NCBI RefSeq assembly: GCF_016862175.1
Contig: NZ_BOML01000027.1
Location: 124,001-188,000 of the forward strand
DNA from: Paractinoplanes durhamensis
GTDB taxonomy: Bacteria; Actinomycetota; Actinomycetes; Mycobacteriales; Micromonosporaceae
Direction: 5' to 3'
Length of the DNA: 64,000 nucleotides
Shown: positions 20,098 through 28,700 of the stretch, in pieces
Layout of the letters: every line of letters starts with the position of its first letter
Position numbering within the stretch: the first letter of the stretch is position 1
Notes under the pieces: generated by a model
Database searches by the model: none
Told to the model about the DNA's origin: nothing
Seen by the model: the letters and a program-made list of their open reading frames with translations, nothing else
Translations under genes and position numbers: made by a program

Positions 20098-21666
20098 ATG
20101 CAGGAAGCCTCGCGGCAGGCCGCACGTCTGCTGGAAAGGGCGCAGGCCGGTGAGGCCGACGCGGTTCTGACCGAGGTCGAGGCCATCCTGCGCGCACCCG
20201 GCGGCGAGCTGGCCTGCATGCATTTCGTCCGGGTGGTGGTGTTCATCGTCCGCGGCGACCTGCGCGCGGTGCTCGACGCGGTCGAGTTGATGGTGCGGGC
20301 GGCCGAGCGCGAGGGCAGCAGCGGCTGGCTCGCCTGCGCACTCTCCACCCGGGCCTCCGAACGGATGCGGCTGGGCGAGGAGGACGGCGCGGAATACGAT
20401 GTGGACGCCGCGCTGCGCGACCTCACCGCCGCCGAGACCCAGCTGGTCGACGAGCCCGACCCGGTCGCCGCGGTCAACGCCCGGATCGGCATCGCGGTCG
20501 GCTACCAGACGCTGCGGCTCTACGAGCTGGCCGGGCCGCAGTTCGAGGCGGCGTACGAGATCAGCGCGGCCGACCCGGCGCAGAACGGCAACCGGGCGAT
20601 GTGGCTGACCAACCTCGGCGAGATGCACCTGCTCTGGGCCCTGGAGCTCTACCAGGTGAACGAATCCGACGCGGCCGAGGAGCACACCGCGATCGCCGAG
20701 GGGTTCGCGCTGCGGGCCGCGGCCGAGGTCGCCGGCGACGACGCCGACGCCTGGCGGGACAACGCGCTGCTGATGGCGGCGTGCGCGCGGGCCGACCGGG
20801 CCGACCCGGCCGGTGCCTCCATCGACATCGAACGCCTGATGCGGATCTGCCAGGAGCGCGGGCTGAGCCCGACCTCGTTGGCGTACGCCGCGCCCTTCCG
20901 CGCCGTGGCCCTGAAACGGATCGGCCGCCTCGACGAGGCCCTGACCGTGATGGAGGCGGCCGTCGCCTCGCTGCCCGCCGACGCCGGCTGGCTGATCACC
21001 GCGGCCACCCACCGCACCCACACCGTGCTGCTGGAGGCCCGCGGCTCGGCCGACGCCGCGATCGGCCTGCGCTACGGCGACACGGTCGCCGCGGCGCTGT
21101 GGCGGCAACGGCAGTACACCCTGCACACCGCCACCACGCTCAAATCCCTGGTGGCGCTGCGCGCCCAGCACGAGCAGGCCACCCGCGCCGCCGACCTGGA
21201 CCCGCTGACCGGCATCGCGAACCGGCGCGCCTTCGACCGGGCGGTCCGCCGCGCCCAGACCCTGCCCGGCGCGGCCGGCGCCACGGTCACCGTCATGATC
21301 ATCGACACCGACAAGTTCAAACAGATCAACGACACCCGAGGCCACCCGGCCGGCGACGCGGCGCTGCGCGCGATCGCCCGAGCCCTGGCCGCCGAGCTGC
21401 GCGACCAGGACCTGATCGCCCGGCTGGGCGGCGACGAGTTCGCGGCGCTGCTGCCCGGCGCCGACCCGGCGACGGCCTCGGCGATCGCCGCGCGGATGCT
21501 GGCCGCCGTGCGCACTCTGCCGGACTGCCCGGCCACCGTGAGCATCGGCGTGGCGACGGCCGCAGCCGACGAACTGGGCGAGGCCCTGCACCGAGCCGAC
21601 CAGGCGATGTACGACGCCAAGCGCTCCGGCGGCGACGCGGTACGCGAGTTCGGCCTGGTCCCGTAG
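20098..21666 (+). CDS. Soluble TPR-like GGDEF diguanylate cyclase
   Basis: A 522-residue cytoplasmic protein. Residues about 1-360 are helical, alanine-rich repeats resembling TPRs. The C-terminal GGDEF domain (about 365-515) has an intact GGDEF at 444-448 and, unlike the two other cyclases in this window, a canonical I-site RDQD five residues upstream, so product inhibition is expected. GGGGAG precedes the ATG. No membrane segment or PAS domain is seen. It follows the ligase gene by 22 bp and could be read from the lipid operon. Confidence 0.9.
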   Translation: MQEASRQAARLLERAQAGEADAVLTEVEAILRAPGGELACMHFVRVVVFIVRGDLRAVLDAVELMVRAAEREGSSGWLACALSTRASERMRLGEEDGAEYDVDAALRDLTAAETQLVDEPDPVAAVNARIGIAVGYQTLRLYELAGPQFEAAYEISAADPAQNGNRAMWLTNLGEMHLLWALELYQVNESDAAEEHTAIAEGFALRAAAEVAGDDADAWRDNALLMAACARADRADPAGASIDIERLMRICQERGLSPTSLAYAAPFRAVALKRIGRLDEALTVMEAAVASLPADAGWLITAATHRTHTVLLEARGSADAAIGLRYGDTVAAALWRQRQYTLHTATTLKSLVALRAQHEQATRAADLDPLTGIANRRAFDRAVRRAQTLPGAAGATVTVMIIDTDKFKQINDTRGHPAGDAALRAIARALAAELRDQDLIARLGGDEFAALLPGADPATASAIAARMLAAVRTLPDCPATVSIGVATAAADELGEALHRADQAMYDAKRSGGDAVREFGLVP

Positions 21667-21711
21667 TCACCCCGGCGGCGTGTGGGAGAGGCGATTCTCG
21701 GTGATCATCAC

Positions 21712-22305
21712 GTGAGTCTGGGCATCGTCGGCCAGGCCGCCGGCCTTTTCGCCGTCACCAACATCGACGACATCGTCATTCTCGCCCTGTTCTTCGCTCA
21801 GGGCGCCGCCCAACGGGGAACCGCCCGCAACATCGCCGTCGGCCAGTACCTCGGCTTCGCCGCCATCCTCGCCGTCGCCGTGGCCGCCGCGTTCGGCGCC
21901 ACCTTTCTGCCGGAGAGCGTCCTCCCCTATCTCGGGCTGCTCCCGATCGCCCTCGGCGTCAAAGCGGCGGTGCAGGCATGGCGGCACCGCGGCGCCGACG
22001 GCGAGGAGCGGGAGATCCGGGCGGGCGGCCCGAAGCCGCTCGAGGTCGCCGCGGTGACCTTCGCCAACGGCGGCGACAACATCGGCGTCTACGTGCCGGT
22101 CTTCGCCACCGCCGGAACCGGCGGCATGACCGTCTACGCGATCGTCTTCCTGCTCCTGGTCGCCGTCTGGGTCGCGGCCGGCCGGTACTTCGCCACCCGC
22201 CCGGTCATCGCCGCGGCGCTGAGCCGCTGGGGACACATCCTGCTGCCGGTCGTCCTGATCGGCATCGGCCTGCTCATCCTGATCGAGGGCGGCGTCCTCG
22301 CCTGA
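21712..22305 (+). CDS. CadD-family membrane transporter
   Basis: A protein of about 197 residues with five or six membrane segments and the family hallmark TNIDDIVILALFF near the N-terminus, plus the repeated FANGGDNIGVYVP. CadD (PF03596) proteins export cadmium or related cations, but many are uncharacterised. The GTG at 21712 puts the hallmark at the usual distance; a GTG at 21682 is an alternative. The small palindrome GTGATCATCAC (21701-21711) lies directly before the chosen start and might be a regulatory site. Confidence 0.8.
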   Translation: MSLGIVGQAAGLFAVTNIDDIVILALFFAQGAAQRGTARNIAVGQYLGFAAILAVAVAAAFGATFLPESVLPYLGLLPIALGVKAAVQAWRHRGADGEEREIRAGGPKPLEVAAVTFANGGDNIGVYVPVFATAGTGGMTVYAIVFLLLVAVWVAAGRYFATRPVIAAALSRWGHILLPVVLIGIGLLILIEGGVLA

Positions 22306-22331
22306 AGGCCGAGGCCCGGTCCCGCCGGCAA

Positions 22332-22399
22332 CCCGAAGCCGCCCTGCGCCCGAAGCCGCCCTGCGCCCGAAGCCGCCCTGCGCCCGATGCCGTCCTGTG
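22332..22399. repeat. 17-bp tandem repeat, four copies
   Basis: CCCGAAGCCGCCCTGCG occurs three times perfectly (22332-22348, 22349-22365, 22366-22382), then once with three changes (22383-22399), then breaks down. The 17-bp unit is not a multiple of three, which argues against coding use. Confidence 0.9.
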
Positions 22400-22812
22400 C
22401 CCGAACGCCGTCGCCCGGCCCGCGACCAGAGACCGACCGGGCAACCATCCCCAAATCCAGGAAACCGGCGTCTCGGTCGCAATCGGAGACCCCGGAATCC
22501 GGAAAGATAGGTCCAGTCCTCACCAGGACCTGCACGTGGGCGGTTCGGACGATCCGGCCAACTTGCGATGAGCTGGAGCTACCACGCGTAGCGGAACTCA
22601 GAACCTCGGCGGCGTCCGAGCCACCGGTGAAGCCCGCGACCGCCCGGATGATCGGCGCTGGGACTTGGATTCTGGACGGCCATCCCGCAACACGGCGCCC
22701 GGCTTCGCTCACCTGTCAACGCGCCTCCGGCCGAACGTCCCGCAGGCCAGGCAGTTACTCAGATGTCGGGGCGGGCCGAACGCCAACGGCCGAACGCCGC
22801 GGGTCTGGGGGC

Positions 22813-22857
22813 GAGGGCCGAGGGCCGAGGGCCGAGGGCCGAGGGCCGAGGGCCGAG
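22813..22857. repeat. 7-bp tandem repeat (GAGGGCC)6
   Basis: Six uninterrupted GAGGGCC units are followed by a partial GAG. A perfect array of this kind is expected to vary in copy number by slippage. Confidence 0.95.
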
Positions 22858-22861
22858 CGCC

Positions 22862-22900
22862 GGGGTCGGAGGCCCGGGGTCGGAGGCCCGGGGTCGGAGG
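22862..22900. repeat. 14-bp tandem repeat, 2.8 copies
   Basis: GGGGTCGGAGGCCC repeats at 22862-22875 and 22876-22889, with a partial third copy at 22890-22900. It starts four bases after the 7-bp array. Confidence 0.9.
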
Positions 22901-23430
22901 CTGCCGACTTCGCGGAAGTTGGGGCCTCGCACTCGCGGTCAGGGGCCGAGATCCAGGAAAACGGGCTCTCGTCGCACGCCCAAGGCCCCGACATCAAGGA
23001 AATCGAAGTCCTCAACCGCGCTGCCGCAGACCCCGCTATCAAGGAAATCGGGCCAGTCGGCCCGCCTCTGTCGACCGGAGACCGCGGGCCGGAGACTACC
23101 GACTTTGCGGAAGTGCGGCCGTCGTTGAGGACGCGTTGCTGCCGGTCGGCCTCGATTGGGGCCTCTGCACAAGACTCACAGGCCGCCCGGTGCGCAGAGC
23201 AGCGCGTATGGGTGAGCAAAGCAAAGCGCCGCGAAACACCTGGTAGATGCCCCGCCCTGCGACAGCGGGGTCCCGGGCCCGAGGATGTCGCAGCGCGCCG
23301 ATGGCGCGGCTTGGGGGTGATCGAAAGCGGACGACGGTCCGGTAGCTGGTTCAGCGATCGAGCAGAGCATGACGCCACGGACCACTTGCCGGGTGTGGCG
23401 GGGGCAGGGCCGCGCCCGGTGCGGCACGGG

Positions 23431-24231
23431 TCAGCGGAAGACGCCCAGGTACATGCAGTGGTCGGAGTAACCCGTGTAGGCGCGGGCCACGCCGACCGGG
23501 GTCAGGAAGCCGGGGCTGCCGAACAAGTAGTCGATCTTTCGTGGGATCGGGATGAACGTGGTCAGGGGGCGGATGCGGTCGCGGTTCGCCTCGGTGAAGG
23601 ACGAGTAGAAGCCGTCCAGGGCGTTGTCCTGCGGGGTCGAGTTCAGGTCGCCGCCGAAGATCACCGGGCTGGTCGCGGCGATCGGGGTCAGCCAGCGGCG
23701 CAGCACGTGCAGCTGGGTGGCCAGGTTGGGGCCGCTGGTCGCGGTGTGCGTGGTCACCACGAACACGGTCCGCCGCGTCAGCCGCACGGTCGCGCCGAGC
23801 ACGACCCGGCCCTCCCTGCTCGCCCCGTACGGCGCCGGCAGCCGGTAGATGACCCGGCTCACGAACGCACCGCGGGCCACGATCGCCACCCCGAACGCCC
23901 GGCCGTGTTTGGTGTCGTAGTTGTCGCACTTGCCACCGGTGGCGGCGGGCGCGAACGTCGCCTGGTAGCCGTACCGGGCGAGCTTGGTCCGCAACCCCAG
24001 GAACTGCGAGTAGCACACCTCCTGGAGCATGGTCACCGAGGCGCGCAGCTTGTAGATCCGGTAGGCGATGTTCGCGCTGGTGTTCTCGACCTCGCCGTGC
24101 CGGCAGACGTTGCCGCAGATGTTGAACGTCAGCGCCCGCACCGCCGGCGGCGCGGCCTGCGCCGGCGCACCGGGCACGAGGACCGCGGCGACGACGGCGA
24201 GCACGCTGAGGAGCACACGGCGAAATCTCAT
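23431..24231 (-). CDS. Secreted endonuclease/exonuclease/phosphatase-family protein
   Basis: A 266-residue secreted metal-dependent phosphoesterase or nuclease. A Sec signal peptide (cleavage after APAQA) precedes the EEP fold. Catalytic landmarks in order are Asn in LTFNICG, Glu in LQEVCYS, TTHTATSGPN, GGDLNSTPQ, KIDYLF and the terminal SDHCMY. All key residues appear intact. Four or more cysteines suggest extracellular disulfides. The substrate could be nucleic acid, inositol phosphate or phospholipid. It stands alone beside the repeat-rich desert. Confidence 0.88.
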   Translation of the reverse strand: MRFRRVLLSVLAVVAAVLVPGAPAQAAPPAVRALTFNICGNVCRHGEVENTSANIAYRIYKLRASVTMLQEVCYSQFLGLRTKLARYGYQATFAPAATGGKCDNYDTKHGRAFGVAIVARGAFVSRVIYRLPAPYGASREGRVVLGATVRLTRRTVFVVTTHTATSGPNLATQLHVLRRWLTPIAATSPVIFGGDLNSTPQDNALDGFYSSFTEANRDRIRPLTTFIPIPRKIDYLFGSPGFLTPVGVARAYTGYSDHCMYLGVFR

Positions 24232-24295
24232 GCCGGTCCGTTCGGCGCCCCGGCCGGGTCCGGCCAGTGAATGCCGGGCGCAGGATGGTTGCCGC

Positions 24296-25570
24296 TCAGA
24301 TGCCGGTGGCGACGGACCAGCCGAACGGGGCCAGGTCGGTGGCGCCGGACGGGTCGATGGTGGCGTCGCCGGCCTCGTGCTTCCAGGCGGCCGGCGGCAG
24401 CTTCGCCGCGGCGCGGCGGTCGCCGAAATTCAGGGCGACGGCCAGGTGGCCCTCCTCCGCCTTCAGGGTGTACGCCAAGACGCCGTCACCCAGCGTGTGC
24501 ACCTCGGCCGCGGCCCGGACCAGCCACGGGTTGCGCCGGCGGATGCCGATCAGCTGCTGGTGCAGGCTCTGGATGTCCAGGCCGTCCGGGCCCAGACCGG
24601 CCGGCGTCGGCGGGAACTCCGGGCGGATCGCGTCGTCGCCGCCGGCCCGCTCCTCCTTCACGCCGTGCCATCCGCGCTCGTCGCCGGCGTAGATCGACGG
24701 GACGCCGGCCACGGTGAACAGCACGGTCAGCGCGTGCGGCAGGTGCCGGGGCTCGGTCAGTCTGCTGGCGATCCGGGTCACGTCGTGGTTGCCGACGAAG
24801 GTCTGCGGCGCGAACGTGCCGAGCAGGTCGTCGTGCCGGGCCAGCGCCCAGGCCAGCTCGTGCGGGTTGACGTCGTTCAGCGAGCTCCAGATGGCCTTCC
24901 ACAGCTCGTACTGCGTCACGGTGTCGAGGCCGGCTTCCGACACGTACGCTCCGTAGTCGCCGTGGATGACCTCGCCGCTGAACCAGACGCCGGGGTGTTG
25001 TGCCCGGACCCGATCGGTGACCGTGCGCCAGAAGGGGCGCGGCACCGCGTAGGCGGCGTCCAGGCGCCAGGCCGAGACACCACGGGCGGTCCAGTGGTCG
25101 AGGATGCCGGCGACGTGGTCGGCGACCTCGGGGTTGTCGTGGTTGAGGACGACCAGGCTGTCGTGGCCCTCGAAGACCCGGAAACCATCCCCTTCGGGGC
25201 GGAACCAGTCGGCGTACGGCGAGGCGGAGCCGTTGCGGAGCACATCGGCGAATTGCGGGTACGACCGGCCGACGTGGTTGAAGACGCCGTCGAGCATTAC
25301 CCGTACGCCCTTGGCCTGCGCTTTTTCGATCAGCTCGACCAGGTCGTCCTCGGTGCCCAGGCGCGGGTCGATCCGGTAATGGTCGGTGGTGTCGTAGCCG
25401 TGCGTCTCGGCGGCGAAGATCGGCCCGAGCATGAGGCCGTTGCAGCCCAGCTCAAGTAGGTGATCGAGCCAGTCGGCGAGCGCCGGAAGCCGGCGGCCGG
25501 CGCCCTTGTCCGCGCCGAGGAAGCCGAGCGGGTAGACGTGCCACCAGATCGCATAGTCCGACCAGTTCAT
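24296..25570 (-). CDS. GH13 alpha-amylase-family enzyme
   Basis: A 424-residue cytoplasmic (no signal peptide) alpha-glucan-active TIM barrel. Conserved regions are DGVFNHVG, AWRLDAAYAVP (nucleophile Asp), SGEVIHGDYG (acid/base Glu) and FVGNHDVTRI (transition-state Asp). The N-terminus WWHVYPLGFLGA is typical of short oligosaccharide-acting members, so an alpha-glucosidase or neopullulanase-like activity is likelier than starch-degrading amylase. A hairpin terminator lies just upstream, separating it from the serine hydrolase gene. Confidence 0.88.
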   Translation of the reverse strand: MNWSDYAIWWHVYPLGFLGADKGAGRRLPALADWLDHLLELGCNGLMLGPIFAAETHGYDTTDHYRIDPRLGTEDDLVELIEKAQAKGVRVMLDGVFNHVGRSYPQFADVLRNGSASPYADWFRPEGDGFRVFEGHDSLVVLNHDNPEVADHVAGILDHWTARGVSAWRLDAAYAVPRPFWRTVTDRVRAQHPGVWFSGEVIHGDYGAYVSEAGLDTVTQYELWKAIWSSLNDVNPHELAWALARHDDLLGTFAPQTFVGNHDVTRIASRLTEPRHLPHALTVLFTVAGVPSIYAGDERGWHGVKEERAGGDDAIRPEFPPTPAGLGPDGLDIQSLHQQLIGIRRRNPWLVRAAAEVHTLGDGVLAYTLKAEEGHLAVALNFGDRRAAAKLPPAAWKHEAGDATIDPSGATDLAPFGWSVATGI

Positions 25571-25584
25571 CCGGCCAATCTACG

Positions 25585-25613
25585 GTGCCCGGCCGCAAGT
25601 CGCGGCCGGGCAC
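25585..25613. terminator. Hairpin terminator between serine hydrolase and GH13 genes
   Basis: GTGCCCGGCCGC (25585-25596) pairs perfectly with GCGGCCGGGCAC (25602-25613) around AAGTC. It lies 16 bp past the hydrolase stop on the minus strand and before the GH13 start. Confidence 0.8.
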
Positions 25614-25628
25614 GCACTCCCCCCGGAG

Positions 25629-26807
25629 TCAGTTACCGCACAGTGCGTCGTCGATCAGGTCGGTAGCCAGGTCGACCGGCGGCTGCGATACGAACGAGTC
25701 GGTGTTGAACGAGACGATGACGCTGCGCTTGCCGTCCACGCTCACCCCGTTGCGGGTCCGGAAGCCCATGATGTCGCCGCCGTGCGCCCACTCGCCGCCG
25801 CACGAGTTGGGGACGAACATCAGGCCGAGGCCGTAGCGGGAGCCCGGCCAGTTCGTCTGGAACTCGGGGCTGGTCGGCACGGTGCGCTGCATCTCGGCGA
25901 GTTGGGCCGGCTTCAGCACCCGGCCGGTGACCAGCGCCTTGAGGAAGCGGTTGCCGTCGGCCGCGGTGCTGATGATCTCGCCGGCCGCGCCGCCCCAGGT
26001 CGGGTTCAGCCGGGTGGCGTCGATCGCCGGGCCGAAGTCGGGGTCGTCCTGGGTGGCGTCCGGCCCGGGGAACCGCTCGTAGCCGACCGCGTGCGGCCCG
26101 GGGATGTCCGGGTTGTTGCCCGGGATGTACGTGTCGCGCAGGCCGAGCGGCCGGACGATCCGGTTGCGCACCTCGGTCCGCCAGTCGTGCCCGGTCACCG
26201 CCGTGATGATCAGCCCGGCCAGCATGTAGTTGGTGTTCGAGTACTCCCACTTGGCGCCCGGCGCGAACTGCGGCGGGAAGGTCATCGCGGTGGCAACGGC
26301 CTGCTCGGCGGTCAGCGAGTCGTACCGGTGCTGCTCGAAGCCCTCCTGGGTGAACAGCCACGGCATGCCGGCGAGGTAGTCGGTGAGCCCGCTGGTGTGC
26401 TGCAGCAACTGCCGGACGGTGATCTTCGTGCCGTCGTTGCCGTTGCCGCTGACCACGCCGGGCAGCCACCGGTCGACGGTGTCGTCGAGCGCGAGTTTCC
26501 CCTCGCCGACCAGCTGCAGGAGGGTCGCCGACACGAAGGTCTTGGTGAAGCTGCCGATCCGGAACCGCGCGTCCCACGGCACCGGCGTCCTCCGCTCGAC
26601 GTTGCCGTAGCCGCTGCGCACCCGGATCGTCGTGCCGTGCCCGGCGTCCAGCTCGGCCAGCACGCCCGGCGCGCCGTAGGCGAGAAGCCGGTCGGCGTCC
26701 CGCTGCATCTCGGCCCGGGTGCTGCTCCCGGTTCCGGCTTGGGCCACGCCCGGTGCGGCGACGGCGACGGCGAATGCTCCGGTGATGGCGATCAATGCTC
26801 GTCTCAT
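25629..26807 (-). CDS. Secreted serine hydrolase (class C beta-lactamase/DD-peptidase fold)
   Basis: A 392-residue exported penicillin-binding-like hydrolase. A signal peptide ends near PGVAQA. The catalytic SxxK is SFTK in RFRIGSFTKTFVSA, the YxN motif is YSN in EYSNTNYM, and the third motif is HGG in EWAHGGDIMGF. D-alanyl-D-alanine carboxypeptidase/esterase proteins of actinobacteria have this plan. The ATG at 26807 gives a proper signal peptide; the long upstream frame is a high-GC artefact. It is divergent from the histidine kinase gene 132 bp away, so it could be a target of that system. Confidence 0.92.
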   Translation of the reverse strand: MRRALIAITGAFAVAVAAPGVAQAGTGSSTRAEMQRDADRLLAYGAPGVLAELDAGHGTTIRVRSGYGNVERRTPVPWDARFRIGSFTKTFVSATLLQLVGEGKLALDDTVDRWLPGVVSGNGNDGTKITVRQLLQHTSGLTDYLAGMPWLFTQEGFEQHRYDSLTAEQAVATAMTFPPQFAPGAKWEYSNTNYMLAGLIITAVTGHDWRTEVRNRIVRPLGLRDTYIPGNNPDIPGPHAVGYERFPGPDATQDDPDFGPAIDATRLNPTWGGAAGEIISTAADGNRFLKALVTGRVLKPAQLAEMQRTVPTSPEFQTNWPGSRYGLGLMFVPNSCGGEWAHGGDIMGFRTRNGVSVDGKRSVIVSFNTDSFVSQPPVDLATDLIDDALCGN

Positions 26808-26939
26808 GCCGTCGACGCTAGGGATCGCATCGACGGTTATCGTCACCCCAGGTTGTGAACCCGCCTCCCCCCAGAGGGGTAGACGGGCTACCCCGGGCAG
26901 CGGATGCCGCGGTGGCCCGGTGTCGATAGCGTTTGCCGC

Positions 26940-28034
26940 GTGTGGACCCTGCTGCGACCGGTGCTGGTGGACGTGCTGCTCGCCGCCCTGCTGACCGCCC
27001 TCACCGTGGTCACCCTGCTGGGCCAGCCGGGCAGCGCGTCCCCGTGGGCGATCCTGCTCGCCGCGCTGTCGGTCGCTCCGCTCGCGATGCGGCAGCGCGC
27101 CCCGGTGATCACCATGCTGGTCATCCTGGCCGCGATCGCGGTGGCCAGCCTGGCCGGCTTCATCGACGTGAGCGGCGGCATCGGCCCGATCGTGGCGATG
27201 TTCTCGGTGGCCACCCTGCGGCCCCGGCGGGTCGCCGCCCTGATGTACGCCGCGACCGCCGCCCTCCTCGCGCTGGTCTACCTGACCGCCCGCGACCAGC
27301 TGGTGTGGTCGCAGATCGTCCAGGGCGCCCTGATCATCGCCGGCGCGTGGGTGCTCGGCGAGGGCACCAGCAGCTGGGCCCGCCGCAGCGAAATGCTCGC
27401 CGCCCGCGCCGAGCGCGCCGTCGCCGACGAGCGGGTGCGGATCGCGCGCGAGCTGCACGACATCCTCGCCCACCACATGTCGGTGATCTCGCTGCAGGCC
27501 GGCCTGGCCGAGTATGTCCTGGAGGCCGACCAGCCCACCGCCCGGCAGGCGATCGGCACGGTCGGCGACACCAGCCGGGAGGCGATGCTGGAGCTGCGCC
27601 GGCTGCTCGACGTGCTGCGGGTGGACCGCGACGAGCAACCCGACCTGCAGCCGCAGCCCGGCCTGGCCACGCTGGACGAGTTGATCGCCCGGACCCGCAC
27701 GGCCGGCCCGGTGGTGACGCTGCTGGTGTCCGGCACCACCCGGCCGCTCCCGCCCGGCCCGGACCTGTGCGCCTACCGCATGGTGCAGGAGTCACTGACC
27801 AATGTGCTCAAGCACGCCGGACCGGCGGACGCCCAGGTGGCGCTGGAATACACCGCGCGCACGCTGACCATCCGGGTCACCAACGGCGGGCCGCACCTGC
27901 GCGCGCACACCGAGTCCTACGGCATCCGCGGCATGCGGGAACGCGCCGAACTCTACGGCGGCGTCCTGGTCGCCGGTCCGCGCAAGGCGGGCGGTTTCGC
28001 GGTGTCCCTGCGCCTGCCGCTGGAGGAGACATGA
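26940..28034 (+). CDS. Two-component sensor histidine kinase (DesK/NarX-like, HPK7)
   Basis: A 364-residue membrane kinase. Residues about 1-140 form five or so membrane helices with almost no extracellular domain, as in intramembrane-sensing kinases. The HisKA_3 dimerisation domain follows, with phosphoacceptor His near residue 173 in RIARELHDILAHH. The ATPase domain ends with SYGIRGMRERAELYGG. The GTG start lacks a clear ribosome site and may be leaderless. The stop overlaps the regulator start (ATGA). Confidence 0.93.
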   Translation: MWTLLRPVLVDVLLAALLTALTVVTLLGQPGSASPWAILLAALSVAPLAMRQRAPVITMLVILAAIAVASLAGFIDVSGGIGPIVAMFSVATLRPRRVAALMYAATAALLALVYLTARDQLVWSQIVQGALIIAGAWVLGEGTSSWARRSEMLAARAERAVADERVRIARELHDILAHHMSVISLQAGLAEYVLEADQPTARQAIGTVGDTSREAMLELRRLLDVLRVDRDEQPDLQPQPGLATLDELIARTRTAGPVVTLLVSGTTRPLPPGPDLCAYRMVQESLTNVLKHAGPADAQVALEYTARTLTIRVTNGGPHLRAHTESYGIRGMRERAELYGGVLVAGPRKAGGFAVSLRLPLEET

Positions 28035-28690
28035 GCATCCGGGTGCTGGTGGCCGACGACCAGCCGCTGATCCGGGCCGGGCTGGTGGCGCTGTTCCGGG
28101 CGGCCGGCCTCGAGGTGGCCGGCGAGGCCGCCGACGGTGCCCAGGCGGTGGCGCTGACCGCCGAGACCCGGCCGGACGTGGTGCTGATGGACATCCGGAT
28201 GCCGGTCCTCGACGGCATCGCCGCCACCCGGGAGATCCTCACCGCGACCGGCCCGCGCCCGAAGGTGATCGTGCTGACCACGTTCGACCTGGACGAATAC
28301 GTGTACGGCGCGCTCGGTGAGGGCGCGTCCGGCTTCCTGCTGAAGGACACCCCGCCCGACCGCATCATCAGCGCGATCCGCACCATCGCGGCCGGCGACA
28401 TCCTGCTCGCCCCGCGGATCACCCACCGGCTGATCGAGACGCACGCCCGGCAGCATCGCGCCGCCGCCGGTGGTGGCCGCCTGGACGAGCTGACCGCCCG
28501 CGAGACCGAGGTGCTGCGCCTGGTCGGCAACGGCCTGACCAACACCCAGATCGCGGCCCGCCTGGTGGTCAGCGAGGCGACCGTGAAGACCCACCTGAAA
28601 CACACCATGTCCAAACTGCGGCTGAACAGCCGTGCCCAGGCGGTGGTGGTTGCCTACGAGACCGGGCTGGTCGTGCCCGGAACTGGTTGA
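28031..28690 (+). CDS. NarL/LuxR-type response regulator
   Basis: A 219-residue partner of the preceding kinase. The receiver domain (1-120) has the acidic pair ADD, phosphoacceptor Asp54 in VVLMDIRMP, Thr in LTTFD and Lys in FLLKDTPP. A C-terminal LuxR helix-turn-helix follows (LTARETEVLRLVGNGLTN, ATVKTHLKH). GGAGG precedes the ATG, which overlaps the kinase stop by four bases. Target genes are unknown. Confidence 0.96.
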   Translation: MSIRVLVADDQPLIRAGLVALFRAAGLEVAGEAADGAQAVALTAETRPDVVLMDIRMPVLDGIAATREILTATGPRPKVIVLTTFDLDEYVYGALGEGASGFLLKDTPPDRIISAIRTIAAGDILLAPRITHRLIETHARQHRAAAGGGRLDELTARETEVLRLVGNGLTNTQIAARLVVSEATVKTHLKHTMSKLRLNSRAQAVVVAYETGLVVPGTG

Positions 28691-28700
28691 ATCTGAGGCC

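Larger units (their letters stand above)
22455..23052. repeat. Dispersed ATC[C/A]AGGAAA[N]CG motif, four copies
   Basis: Copies lie at 22455-22468 (ATCCAGGAAACCGG), 22951-22965 (ATCCAGGAAAACGGG), 22993-23005 (ATCAAGGAAATCG) and 23038-23052 (ATCAAGGAAATCGGG). The last three are 42 and 45 bp apart. The first two copies share similar flanks (TCTCG and TCGCA downstream). The last copy sits in CCCG...CGGG, giving a short stem. Confidence 0.75.
22306..23430. other. Gene-free, repeat-rich 1.1-kb region
   Basis: I see no credible gene here. All open frames run through low-complexity Pro/Arg/Gly translations that change with the tandem repeats. The stretch contains three tandem-repeat blocks and a dispersed degenerate motif, listed separately. 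A 19-bp near-repeat (CCGACTT[C/T]GCGGAAGT core) occurs at about 22902-22920 and 23097-23115. Base composition is less extreme than in coding DNA between the repeats. No tRNA, attachment site or transposase trace was found. Confidence 0.7.

Noticed and set aside
22813-22900. Short regular repeats that might be a CRISPR array
   Set aside because: The units are contiguous, with no unique spacers of 25-40 bp, and no cas gene lies nearby.
22387-24270. A long plus-strand frame through the repeat desert
   Set aside because: Its sequence changes character with each tandem repeat and its second half is antisense to the secreted phosphoesterase gene. Unit lengths of 7, 14 and 17 bp are not codon-periodic.
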